Under the pieces are notes generated by a model. It was not told the origin of the DNA, ran no database searches, and saw only the letters and a list, made by a program, of their open reading frames with translations. A stretch of 64,000 nt of DNA, from positions 806,001-870,000 of the forward strand of contig NZ_CP058601.1 of assembly GCF_013402815.2 (NCBI RefSeq), given 5' to 3'. This document shows positions 51,717-60,415 of the stretch, piece after piece. The stretch is from Natrinema halophilum (GTDB lineage Archaea > Halobacteriota > Halobacteria > Halobacteriales > Natrialbaceae). Position 1 is the first letter of the stretch. The number at the start of each line of letters is the position of its first letter. The position numbers and the translations under genes are program-made.

Positions 51717-52299
51717 TTTCCAGCCCAGCCGGCAGAAGGCCGACCTCGCCGAAGTTGTCGAGATGCTGCTGGACAAGGGAATCGTGATCAACGCGGACAT
51801 CGCCGTCTCGATCGGCGACACCCAACTGCTCGGCGTGCAGGTCAGGGCCGCGATCGCCTCCTTCGAAACCGCGGCGAAGTACGGCCTCGAGTTCCCCGAG
51901 GGGACGGACATGCGCCGAGTCGCCGAGGCGGTCGGCGATCCCGAACTGGCGGAGATGGACCGTCCGAATCCGGTGATCGCACCCACCCGGGGCGTCAACG
52001 TGACGGCGGACGAAGAAGACGCGGGCGGCGAGGAGAGCCCCGACAGCAGTGGACGTGACGGCGATAGCGGGGAGTCGGACGAAAGCGACCTCGCCGTCGG
52101 CGACGAGGATCGGGTGAGCGAACACCTCGGCACGAGGCCGGACCCCGAACGGCCGACCACCGGCGGGTTCGATCTCCTCGGAGACGACTCGGACGGCGAC
52201 TCGAGTGACTCCGAGTCGAACGACGACGACGCGGAATCGAGCGACGAGGAGTCCGAACCGGACGAAACCAGCCCGGATACGGAGGGTGCGGAGTCGTGA
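51706..52299 (+). CDS. gvpJ: Gas vesicle protein GvpJ
   Basis: 197 aa. Residues 10-80 are a GvpA-like domain: QKADLAEVVEMLLDKGIVIN, ADIAVSIGDTQLLGVQVRAA and ASFETAAKYGLEFPEG. A tail of about 90 acidic residues follows (EESPDSSGRDGDSGESDESD and onward), making it much longer than the roughly 110 aa of Halobacterium GvpJ. GvpJ is a minor shell or nucleation component. The ATG at 51706 is chosen; an in-frame ATG at 51685 would add 7 residues. Confidence 0.93.
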   Translation: MVNDFQPSRQKADLAEVVEMLLDKGIVINADIAVSIGDTQLLGVQVRAAIASFETAAKYGLEFPEGTDMRRVAEAVGDPELAEMDRPNPVIAPTRGVNVTADEEDAGGEESPDSSGRDGDSGESDESDLAVGDEDRVSEHLGTRPDPERPTTGGFDLLGDDSDGDSSDSESNDDDAESSDEESEPDETSPDTEGAES

Positions 52300-52640
52300 C
52301 GGCGATCGACGTCGGCGACGGCGAGGACGCTCGCGACGGACTGATGACGCTGGTCGTCACCGTCGTCGAGATTCTGATTGACGCCCTCGAGCGTGAGGCG
52401 GTTCGTCGGATGGAGTCGGGGAACCTCACGGACGAGGAGATCGAACGACTCGGAGGCCAACTCGCGACGATCGAGGCCGAGATCGAACGCCTCAAGAGAG
52501 ACGAGGGGATCGAAGACGGTGTCGACGACCTCAGAGGCGATCTGGACGGGCTGGTCACCGACGCGATCGAACAGTTTCACGGCGAGGGCACCGCCGCTCG
52601 CAAACCCGGCTACTCGGTGTTCGGAGGTGAGGATGAATGA
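52296..52640 (+). CDS. gvpK: Gas vesicle protein GvpK
   Basis: 114 aa. The GvpK core DGLMTLVVTVVEILIDALER, then EAVRRMESGNLTDEEIERLG and a helix with a regular Leu/Ile pattern, are family-typical. GTG start overlapping the gvpJ stop (GTGA). GvpK is one of the eight accessory proteins needed for vesicle formation in haloarchaea. Confidence 0.93.
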   Translation: MTAIDVGDGEDARDGLMTLVVTVVEILIDALEREAVRRMESGNLTDEEIERLGGQLATIEAEIERLKRDEGIEDGVDDLRGDLDGLVTDAIEQFHGEGTAARKPGYSVFGGEDE

Positions 52641-53581
52641 GTCGGGACGGTTCCGATAGCACCCACGAGCGCGTCGAAGATCAGGCGACGGGCGAACCGG
52701 CCCAAACGCCCGCAATCGACGAAGGCCGGTACCTCTACTGTATCGTTCGGGCTGACGAGGACGCCGACCTCGAGATGACCGGCGTCGACGGCGAACCGGT
52801 CTCGGTCCTCGCCGAGGGCGGGATCGGCGCCATCGTCCACGCCTGCGACAGCATCTACGACTCAGGGGACCTCGCACAGATCAGGCGCTGGCTCGTTCGC
52901 CATCAGACGGTCGTCGACGAAGCTGGACAGGCTTTCGGGACGCCGATCCCGTTCCAGTTCGATACGATCCTCCGAAGTGACGACGCGGGCGTTCGCGAGT
53001 GGCTTCGCGAGGAACACGAAACGCTCGAACGCGCTCTCTCGGAATTTGCCGGCCACTGGGAGTACCGGGTCCAGGTCGTCGAGGTCGACCCGATCAGCGA
53101 CGACTCGTTGATCGAGCGCGACGAGCGGCTACGGGAACTCGACGAGCGGATCGGAGACTCCGAAGAGGGAACCGCGTTCCTGCTCGAGAAGCAGTTCGAC
53201 CAGCGGCTATCGGAACTCCGAGTGGCACGCCGCGAGTCGCTGACCGCCGACCTCAAGGGACGTCTGGCCGAAGACGCACGGGAAGTCCACGCGCTCGAGC
53301 GAGCGCCGAACGCGTCGCTGGCCGACGACGTGGCTGGCGGGTCGGGATCGACCGGCGAAACCGACACACCGGATGACGGCGAAACGATCTGCCGGCTGAC
53401 GCTGCTAGCTCACGAGGACGACGAGGAAGCGATCGGCTCGATACTCGACGACGTGGCGGCGAACGAGGGGCTCGAGGTCAGATTCACGGGGCCCTGGCCA
53501 CCGTACACGTTCGCGCCCGAACTGGGAGGGGAGAGTAACGGAGACGCGACTGCCGACGATCGCGCGAACCCACAACCATGA
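52637..53581 (+). CDS. gvpL: Gas vesicle protein GvpL
   Basis: 314 aa, GvpF/GvpL family. Conserved parts: DEGRYLYCIVRADEDADLEM, GGIGAIVHACDSIYDSGDL, FGTPIPFQFDTILRSDD, and the C-terminal RFTGPWPPYTFAPELG. GvpL is the hub that contacts most other Gvp proteins in Halobacterium. A low-complexity insert near residues 230-250 and an acidic N-terminus make it a little longer than usual. It starts in an ATGA overlap with gvpK. Confidence 0.93.
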   Translation: MSRDGSDSTHERVEDQATGEPAQTPAIDEGRYLYCIVRADEDADLEMTGVDGEPVSVLAEGGIGAIVHACDSIYDSGDLAQIRRWLVRHQTVVDEAGQAFGTPIPFQFDTILRSDDAGVREWLREEHETLERALSEFAGHWEYRVQVVEVDPISDDSLIERDERLRELDERIGDSEEGTAFLLEKQFDQRLSELRVARRESLTADLKGRLAEDAREVHALERAPNASLADDVAGGSGSTGETDTPDDGETICRLTLLAHEDDEEAIGSILDDVAANEGLEVRFTGPWPPYTFAPELGGESNGDATADDRANPQP

Positions 53582-53937
53582 GGCCGCGAAAGGACGAGGA
53601 GACGTTCGTCGACGTGATCGACGTCTTGCTCAGGGACGGCGCGATCCTCCGTGCGGACGTGATCGTTTCGGTCGCGGAAGTCCCTCTGGTGGGCATCAAG
53701 CTCACGGCGGCGATCGCCGGCATGGAGACAATGAACGAGTACGGACTCTTCGAAGAGTGGGATGCCAGCCGCCGGAAAGCAGCCCTCGATCGTCGTCAAT
53801 ACCACGACACTGAGGCTGACAGCGATCTGGAGAAGTTACCCGATTTCGGCGTTGGGAGTTCCAGGGAAGAGATGCAGGATCGAGACGAACGCGGTGAACG
53901 TGACGAACGGGACGAACGGGATGAACGGGACGAATAG
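53578..53937 (+). CDS. gvpM: Gas vesicle protein GvpM with charged repeat tail
   Basis: 119 aa. GvpA-like core: ETFVDVIDVLLRDGAILRAD, VIVSVAEVPLVGIKLTAAIA, GMETMNEYGLFEEWD. The last 20 residues are repeats of Arg-Asp-Glu (DRDERGERDERDERDERDE) from a short tandem nucleotide repeat near 53880-53936. It closes the gvp operon. The unusual tail is probably a recent slippage product and may vary between strains. Confidence 0.93.
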   Translation: MRPRKDEETFVDVIDVLLRDGAILRADVIVSVAEVPLVGIKLTAAIAGMETMNEYGLFEEWDASRRKAALDRRQYHDTEADSDLEKLPDFGVGSSREEMQDRDERGERDERDERDERDE

Positions 53938-54030
53938 CGGCACATCGAGACGGCGAGACTGGGAGACGGAACTGGAGAGCGAACCCGATACAGCTATCGG
54001 ACGGCTACGCCCCCGAACGGGGGCCGCTCG

Positions 54031-54246
54031 TCAGGCGTACTTGGGTCGTTCCGTGGTGTGTTCGACGTCGCCGGTGACGGTCTCCTCGTCCAGATCATCG
54101 TCGTAGGCGTACTGACCGGTAGCCCCACACAGCGTACACTCGTAGGTTTCGGAAATTTCGTTGATCATTTCCCCGTCTTCGAAGTAGACGCGGCTCTGCG
54201 TGATCTGCAGGAACTGGGCGGTTTCACAGTTTGTGCAGGTGATCAT
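54031..54246 (-). CDS. Small zinc-ribbon protein
   Basis: 71 aa. Two CxxC pairs, ITCTNCETAQFLQITQ and TYECTLCGATGQYAYDDD, form a zinc ribbon. The rest is acidic. No other domain. Widespread small haloarchaeal zinc ribbons have no known function. It converges with gvpM. Confidence 0.82.
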   Translation of the reverse strand: MITCTNCETAQFLQITQSRVYFEDGEMINEISETYECTLCGATGQYAYDDDLDEETVTGDVEHTTERPKYA

Positions 54247-54712
54247 ATCCGTTCGATTAACAGCACCGGTTGTAGTTATCCGGCTTGTAACCGAAAGGGA
54301 TGAGAGACTATGGGTTTCTTACCCACTGTTCGGTCACCGATGGAGTTTCGGGCGGGCGCCACAAGCACTCACAAACAATCGGTACCGATAGAACGGAAGT
54401 AAGAACCTCATAATCGCAGGACTGCAGCGGTATCAGTTTCGACGGCCGAGAAGCAAATCGTGCCGTCGAAAACATCTCTTACGCAATGAAATGAGTGAAA
54501 ACGAGTGGAACAAAGTGCATACCTCACACGCCGTTCGGAACAGTCGTCCGCAGTCGATCGCAACTTCGCTCCGCCGACGGTAACTGTCGGTCGATTACCG
54601 ATTAGAACCAGTCTCGGTGCTGGATGGACACGATGTCGAGAAGTTGATCGCTCCGAAAAATAACCGCTTTCCCGTGAACTGACCCGTGACCACCCTATTG
54701 GAGACACCGTGA
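54247..54712. other. Intergenic region
   Basis: 466 bases with no supportable gene; short frames on both strands are Ser/Arg-rich. It presumably holds the promoter of the zinc-ribbon gene. The base composition is lower in GC than the gvp operon, and the following gene is broken, so this may be decaying DNA. Confidence 0.4.
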
Positions 54713-55720
54713 CTACCGGTTCACCGCAATCCGTTCCCCAGATATGGCCGCCTCGTACGCCGCATCGGTTAGCGCTGTTACTCGACGTGCATCGTGGACT
54801 GTCGCCGGCGGCTCGGTCCTCTGGCGGATACTCTCGATGAATGCATCGGCACGCGATTGTTCGCAGCGGGGATCGATGTACGGGACGTATTCACCGGCCT
54901 CGGAGTCGATTTCGACGATCTCTCGCGAGCCCAGTGGGTCCCTTCGAGGCAAACCACTCCGTCGTCGTCCCACAACTGGATGCGTTCGCGAACGGACGGC
55001 GCATCGCCATACAGGGAAATCGTCCCGGTTGCGCCGTTGTCAAATCGCACGTCGAGGTGAGAACGGCGGTCGATTCGCGCCGCCTCGACGTGGAAGTCCT
55101 GCTCGCAGCGACGGTCGACGGCTCGAGGCCGGTCGTCCAGAGGACTCCATCGAGAACGTTACTTCCCGTATCGTACAGAAACCCGTCGCCGGACAGGTCA
55201 GGCTCGAGACGCCACGTCCCTCGCGAATCGTCGACCCATCCCTGTGTCATCGAGGCAGACAGCCAGTTCGGGTCGTGATCGGCGAACCGTTTCCGTGCCG
55301 TCCGAAACGCCGTCCGTAAGTGCCGCTGGTAGCCGACCATCACCGTTCGGTCACTCCGCTCACCCGGGCTGTGAGGTCGCGAGCCTGCTCCAGGTCAGTC
55401 GTCAACGGCTTATCACAGTAGACGTGACACCCGCGTTCGAGGGCAGCGACGACTTGCTCGTAGTGAAGGGTGTGAGGCGTGCCGATGGGGACCGCGTCGA
55501 CGGTCTCGTCATCCAGAAGGGAGCCGTATTCAGCATGCCATCTGTCGGCGGAAACGTCGAACTCGCGGCCAACTTTGGCACGGCGGCCAGCATCGAGATC
55601 ACAGATCGCACGGACGGTCGCATCGGGGTGGCGATGAAACTGGCCGCCGACGGTGGACCCGATGTATCCTAGACCGACAATACCGATTCGAATCGGCCGT
55701 AACGCGTTCCCGTCGCTCAT
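54713..55720 (-). pseudogene. Gfo/Idh/MocA-family oxidoreductase, multiply frameshifted
   Basis: From the ATG at 55720 the first frame encodes the Rossmann N-terminus (RIGIVGLGYIGSTVGGQF, then CHVYCDKPLTTDLEQARDL) and stops at 55340. Homology resumes in another frame as VMVGYQRHLRTAFRTARKR, GWVDDSRGTWRLEPDLSG and DTGSNVLDGVLWTTGLEP. It then shifts to a frame with RFDNGATGTISLYGDAPSVR, and again to IDPRCEQSRADAFIESIRQ and ALTDAAYEAAISGERIAV, ending at 54713. At least three frameshifts break it. It is distinct from the intact paralogue at 13480-14619. Confidence 0.82.
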
Positions 55721-56313
55721 ATGCCTCCGTTCGGCTCGCAGTCGCATCCCTCTGGAGGTGTCGTCAGCAAGCACGAACGGATCCGCATGGTCCAACGGCT
55801 GTCGGCCTGGTTCGAACACGACTACTGCCGTCCGTACTGGTCGCCGACGAGGCCGGCAAGCAACAGAACGATCTGCCGATCACCCTTCTGCGGCGGACTC
55901 GAAAATCCGCCGACGGCCACTCGTAGCAGGTGGCTACCGTTGGATTACACGCTACTTGCGGTGAGATTGGAGACGCTACTGTCGGCATCCATACTGCATA
56001 ACAATGGTCGAAACGTGCATTAGCCGACCTGCGGGGATGAAACACCCCGTCGGGTACGCATTTGGCCCAACCGACGTGCTACAGCGCCGATTGCGTGCAT
56101 TCGTGCCCGGATCGCTCGGACGTGGACTCGCCCCCGCCTTCGAGTGCGCTCATGTCTCTCACGCCCAGGGCGGTTCCCGCCCGCCCGGGTTTCAAGCCGA
56201 CACAAACGACTCTCTTGGACAGCGATAGCTCGGCCATCACCGGCAGGAAAACGGACCGGCAAACTGGAGCTGATCGTGGACCACGGATCGACACATGGCG
56301 GTGAACCGATGAC
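55721..56313. other. Intergenic region between the pseudogene and the alcohol dehydrogenase gene
   Basis: 593 bases. Small ORFs on both strands show no family resemblance. No repeats or clear promoter recognised. Confidence 0.4.
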
Positions 56314-57375
56314 TCAAAATTCCGTAATAACGGGAATGCCGACCGTCTCGTAATCGTCCATCGAGGCCAGCGTTTCGGGGGCTTCGTCGAGCGACAGTGT
56401 TTCGCCGATGATCTTTTCGGGTTCGAGGGTCCCCTGTGCGATCAGATTGAACAGTTCCTTGTAGCGAACCAGTGGCATGCCAAACGAGCCGTGAAAGTCG
56501 ATTTCCATCATCGTCATAACGTCAACTGGAAGGTCGATCCGACCCTGTTCTTCGCCCGTCGTCAGTCCGACCTGAACGTGGCTGCCGCGCGTCCCGAGAC
56601 TGTCAATCGAATTCTGACAGGTTTCTGCGATTCCGAGCGCATCGATCGAAACGTCGGCACCGCCGCCTGTGATCGACTTTACTTCCTGCGGTGCGCTGTC
56701 CACTTCGTCACCGTTGATCGTCTCGACTGCGCCGAGTTCCGCCGCACGCTCGAGTTTGCTGTCGAGAACGTCGACCGCGATCGGGTGGGCCCCGAGCGCC
56801 TGAGCGATGTGGATCGCAGAGAGACCAACGCCCCCACAGCCGTGGACGGCGACCCAGTCCCCGGGCCGAAGGTCGGCGCGATCGGCCAGGGCGTGATAGG
56901 CCGTCATGAACCGGCAACCGAGACCGGCCATTTCAGCGAACCCGACGTTTTCGGGGAGTTTTACGCAGTTGAAATCGGCTTCTCGAACGGGAAACGCTTC
57001 TGCGAATGCGCCGGGTGCAAACTCCGACAATCCGAGCGGCAGTATCGTTTCGCAGTTGTTCGCTCGACCCTCGAGACAGTGTGGACAGGTTCCGTCGCCG
57101 AGGTGGAACGGAACGGCTACGCGGTCGCCTTCCGCGAGCGTTTCGACGTCTTCACCGACCGCAGAAACGATGCCCGCGGGTTCGTGGCCCAGAATTTGTC
57201 CCTCCGGAACGCCAGCACCGATCCAGCTCCAGTCACCCTGCCAGGCGTGCCAGTCACTGCGGCAGATTCCACACGCTTCGGTTTCGACGACGATTTGATC
57301 CGGGCCCGGTTCCGGATATTCAACATCTTTGATTGCAAGTGGTTCACCGTGTTCTTCGATGACGGCAGCTCGCAT
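56314..57375 (-). CDS. Zinc-dependent alcohol dehydrogenase (MDR family)
   Basis: 353 aa. Catalytic-zinc ligands: Cys in VETEACGICRSDWHAW, His in GQILGHEPAG, and later the Cys of GLGCRFMTAYHAL. The nucleotide-binding motif is VAVHGCGGVGLSAIHI. The structural-zinc region DGTCPHCLEGRANNC keeps three cysteines; the first of the usual four is Asp. It would oxidise or reduce an alcohol/aldehyde with NAD(P). A TATA box at 57398 gives a leaderless transcript. The neighbourhood is gene-poor, with no operon partner. Confidence 0.92.
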   Translation of the reverse strand: MRAAVIEEHGEPLAIKDVEYPEPGPDQIVVETEACGICRSDWHAWQGDWSWIGAGVPEGQILGHEPAGIVSAVGEDVETLAEGDRVAVPFHLGDGTCPHCLEGRANNCETILPLGLSEFAPGAFAEAFPVREADFNCVKLPENVGFAEMAGLGCRFMTAYHALADRADLRPGDWVAVHGCGGVGLSAIHIAQALGAHPIAVDVLDSKLERAAELGAVETINGDEVDSAPQEVKSITGGGADVSIDALGIAETCQNSIDSLGTRGSHVQVGLTTGEEQGRIDLPVDVMTMMEIDFHGSFGMPLVRYKELFNLIAQGTLEPEKIIGETLSLDEAPETLASMDDYETVGIPVITEF

Positions 57376-57397
57376 GGTCCAACCGTTAGGGCATAGG

Positions 57398-57407
57398 GTA
57401 TAAAAGT
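57398..57407 (-). promoter_or_regulatory. TATA box of the alcohol dehydrogenase gene
   Basis: Minus-strand sequence cttttatacc lies about 23-32 nt before the ATG at 57375. Confidence 0.6.
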
Positions 57408-57732
57408 ATAGGCGATACGCTCATGACTTATCATAAACTAAATACTGATTTGGTATCGTTTCCATCGAGCATTCGTCTATTTTTCGGCCTACATCAGTAA
57501 CAGAGCGGTCGTTTAAGGATACGGTGCCAAAACACAGTCGCCGTGTGTTTGCATACCGTAACGTATAGTGTTCCAACGAGACGCTGGTGATATGAGCGGA
57601 GTCTCGGTTTTCGTCGCTACCCAAACCAAACACAAATATCGGCTTTTTTCGACAGTCCCGATCAATTTGGCAACTTTATACCAGATAAGTAGCTATATAC
57701 TAATTCAGACATTTGAAACCGTATGTGGTGGT

Positions 57733-57754
57733 GATCGTCTCTTGTGAGACGATC
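57733..57754. other. Perfect 9-bp inverted repeat
   Basis: Arms gatcgtctc and gagacgatc with the loop ttgt. It is not followed by a clear T-run, so a terminator role is not evident. It may be a transposon relic or part of a structured RNA. Confidence 0.6.
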
Positions 57755-58033
57755 TGCCGAGAAGATCCGTTCCTGAATAGCAATCGTCGTAGATCCATTT
57801 TCAGGCGTCTATGAGCTTACAAACGGACGTGTCATTCCCCTCCCGCCAGCGGAGCGTATAATAAGAACTGATGAACTTTGGCGTCGAGAACTTGTGAATC
57901 TTCAACTTATAGGCGGCACCATACAAATAATATTTATTTTGTGGGCATACTACGTCATAAACCGCACCTTAGGATGGATAGAAATACGTTTGATGATTCG
58001 ACACGTTCGCTGGACATTCATCTTTACTAGATT

Positions 58034-58072
58034 GATATTAATACCTGTTATTTAGTACTGGTATTAATACCA
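58034..58072. promoter_or_regulatory. Paired palindromic operator-like motif
   Basis: The 14-bp palindrome tggtattaatacca occupies 58059-58072. A near copy, gatattaatacc, starts at 58034, 26 bp earlier. The pairing of a palindrome at 2.5 helical turns resembles a dimeric repressor site, but no gene starts nearby. Confidence 0.45.
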
Positions 58073-58980
58073 ATAGTCAAAATACTAATTTTTCTGATTG
58101 TTTTACGACCCGCTCGACGCAGCAGGCCAATCGCCGAATCTGTAAATCCGAACTCCCATCTCAGATGGCAGGCGGAAAAGCTGAAGAGAAATTGTGGTCC
58201 AGTTGCACCGCGCCAGAACCGCGAAGTGCGTCGTTGTCGTATGCAATGGCTTTGAAGGGTAACTTTCACAAGAGAGCACTTCGACCGTAGGGGCAGTGAC
58301 CCCGTCTCTGCTCGGCTTTCATGAGGCGTGATCACGAAACGTTGCAACTCGGTTTGCGGGGGAATCTCAGCCACGGTGGCGCAAAACTCGGTCCCGATTC
58401 AACGAATGAGGGAAGGAATAACGCTTCGATCCGTCGCCGATCATCCATGTCTATCATCTCCCAGGTTACGTCATAATGGTGCGTGTCCCGACTCCGTCAC
58501 CGAAATCCGCTTGCTAGCCATTTTCTCGAAACGAGTTTGTGGAGGGGAATACCGGTCGGACAGTTCAGAGTTCTCACTACCGTTTCCCCGCGCGGTTCGT
58601 TGGAAGAGACCATCTCGCTCGTCCCCGAAGATAGATCTCCCCAGTAGTCCATCTCCCGTATCTGACGGGCGACGTGCTAAAAGATGAGCACCCGGTCAAA
58701 TCGCACCGGAATCTCTGGCGGCGGCACCCATCGACGCTCTCGAGACGGACGCCGAAACGCTCCGGACGCACGATCCGATATCTCGAACGCATCCGTTCAC
58801 CGCTCAACGGCTCGCTCCTGTCGGTTGAACCGTACGAACGTCCGATCTGTCGACTCGTGAGCCCGGGCATCGCGGCACAGCGTTCGTCGTCGAAACCAAC
58901 AAACGGATGAGACCCTATCCATCGTCGCCGCGGACGCTCGGCGGTCGGTGTGCCTCCAGCCAGCGATTGTCTGAAAGATC

Positions 58981-60243
58981 CTAGAGGCGTTTAAGAGCTT
59001 CGATGCATTCGAGAAGCGCCCGGCCGTTGTGGTATGCCGCCTTGTACACGGCGCCTTTGCGGCCAACGGGCTCGAGGTCGTCGTCGACGCCGGAGTGCCA
59101 TTCGCCGTGTTCGCGGTCGATCTGGTGCGTATCGAGAAAGTCCCACGTCTCGGCGAAGACGTCGAGATACCGATCGTCGCCGGTGCACTCGTAGGTCCGG
59201 AGGGCGCTGGTCATGCACTCGGCTTGTACCCACCAGGCTTTGACGCGGAAGCTCGCGGGTTCGTCGAAGCCGCCGTAGAAGTAGAACCCGCCGTTCTCGT
59301 CGTCGTAGCCGTACTCGAGCGAGTAGTCCCACAGCGTCTCGAAAAACTCGCGGTAGAGGCTCACGGGAACGTCGAGTGCGTCGGCGGCCTCCATGACGAG
59401 CCAGACGGTCTCGAGGTCGTGTCCGTAGGAGACGACCCGAAACTCCTCGTCGTCGAGTCTGGGCGACCAGTCGGGCTTGTACTTGTCCGTACAGAACCCC
59501 CGTTGCGACCGGTGGACGGTGGTAGTGAGAATCGTGAGCAGTTCGTGCAGCCGGTCGCGTCCGCGATCGGTGCCGAACGCCTCGTAGTAGGTCGTGAACG
59601 CCTCCATGAGGTGGAGGTGCGTGTTCATTAGCTTCAGCGTGGGGTCGAGGACGCTCTCCCCCGACTCCTTGGGAGACCAGTCCGGTTCGATGTTCTCGAG
59701 GTACGTCTGACCCGTCGTGATCGGTTTCCACTCGGGTGAGAAGTACTCGACGTACCCGCCGTGTTCGTCGTCCTTGGCGTGTTCGTCCAGTAACGCGACG
59801 AGTTCGTGAGCGTGGTCGGCAGCCTCCTCGTCCCCGGTAGCCCGATAGTACTCAGAGAGCGCGTAGAGGCCGAATGACTGGCCGTACAGGTGTTTGTTGG
59901 GTTTCCGGGTCGTGCCGTCGCGCTCGACCTCCCACACGAAGCCGCCGTCGTCCGCGTCCCACAGCTCCTCGAGCAGGAACGCGAGGCCGTGGTCCGCGAG
60001 CTCGCGGTACTCCTCGCCATATCCCTCTCGAGCGAGGCGAGCGGTCAGCCAGACCATGCGCGCCTGTGTGACGATCTGTTTGGCACTATTACCGGCGAAC
60101 TCGCCGCATTCGTCGTAGCTGGTGAGGAAGCCGCCGTGCTGGTCGTCCACGCTGCGCGGAAACCAGAAATCGAGCACGTTGTCCGTCAGCGTCCGTTCGA
60201 GCGACGAGCGATACTCGTCTTTACAAGTCGCTAACTCTGCCAT
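58981..60243 (-). CDS. AGE-family sugar epimerase/isomerase (N-acylglucosamine 2-epimerase-like)
   Basis: 420 aa, an (alpha/alpha)6-barrel enzyme. Typical segments: DFWFPRSVDDQHGGFLTSYD, QARMVWLTARLAREGYGEEY, HLYGQSFGLYALSEYYRATG, LMNTHLHLMEAFTTYYEAFG, VSYGHDLETVWLVMEAADAL and HGEWHSGVD, with the catalytic His residues in the fourth, fifth and last. Relatives are cellobiose 2-epimerases, mannose isomerases and acylglucosamine epimerases; the exact substrate is open. It is cytosolic. It lies on the same strand as the downstream half of the Opp/Dpp transporter, separated by 300 nt and a small membrane protein. Confidence 0.9.
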   Translation of the reverse strand: MAELATCKDEYRSSLERTLTDNVLDFWFPRSVDDQHGGFLTSYDECGEFAGNSAKQIVTQARMVWLTARLAREGYGEEYRELADHGLAFLLEELWDADDGGFVWEVERDGTTRKPNKHLYGQSFGLYALSEYYRATGDEEAADHAHELVALLDEHAKDDEHGGYVEYFSPEWKPITTGQTYLENIEPDWSPKESGESVLDPTLKLMNTHLHLMEAFTTYYEAFGTDRGRDRLHELLTILTTTVHRSQRGFCTDKYKPDWSPRLDDEEFRVVSYGHDLETVWLVMEAADALDVPVSLYREFFETLWDYSLEYGYDDENGGFYFYGGFDEPASFRVKAWWVQAECMTSALRTYECTGDDRYLDVFAETWDFLDTHQIDREHGEWHSGVDDDLEPVGRKGAVYKAAYHNGRALLECIEALKRL

Positions 60244-60314
60244 CGTGTGTTAAAATAATACATATACGGTCATAACAATACTGGTCCCGGCGATGGCCTG
60301 TGGGCCCGTACGAG

Positions 60315-60340
60315 AACCCGCTACGCCGACGAATCGTCAG
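60315..60340. repeat. Second copy of the 26-bp sequence from the gas vesicle region
   Basis: Identical over 26 bp to 48972-48997 and in the same orientation, with unlike flanks. It lies 72 nt upstream of the epimerase start, in the position of a promoter-proximal regulatory site. Confidence 0.85.
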
Positions 60341-60415
60341 GGTGGACGTCCTCGAGGACGGGGACGTGATTGAACCACTCCGGCACGCGGCTGGCGACGT
60401 GAGCGCGCCAGCGGC

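Larger units (their letters stand above)
57376..58980. other. 1.6-kb AT-richer region without a recognisable gene
   Basis: No frame here gives a product like a haloarchaeal protein: translations are Arg/Ser-rich on both strands and show no conserved motif. GC content drops visibly between about 57600 and 58080, including aataatatttattttgtg near 57926. Structures seen are a 9-bp hairpin at 57733-57754 and paired palindromic motifs at 58034-58072. It could hold an unrecognised RNA, a promoter of a lost gene, or decayed foreign DNA. Confidence 0.5.

Noticed and set aside
51528-52877. 449-aa leftward ORF across gvpJ, K and L
   Set aside because: Low-complexity Ser/Arg translation of the complement of acidic gvp genes.
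57733-57754. Hairpin considered as a transcription terminator
   Set aside because: No T-rich tract follows on either strand and no gene ends nearby.
58048-58374. 108-aa leftward ORF considered as a transposase remnant
   Set aside because: Basic translation but no DDE or other transposase motif that I can recognise; inverted repeats at matching ends are missing.
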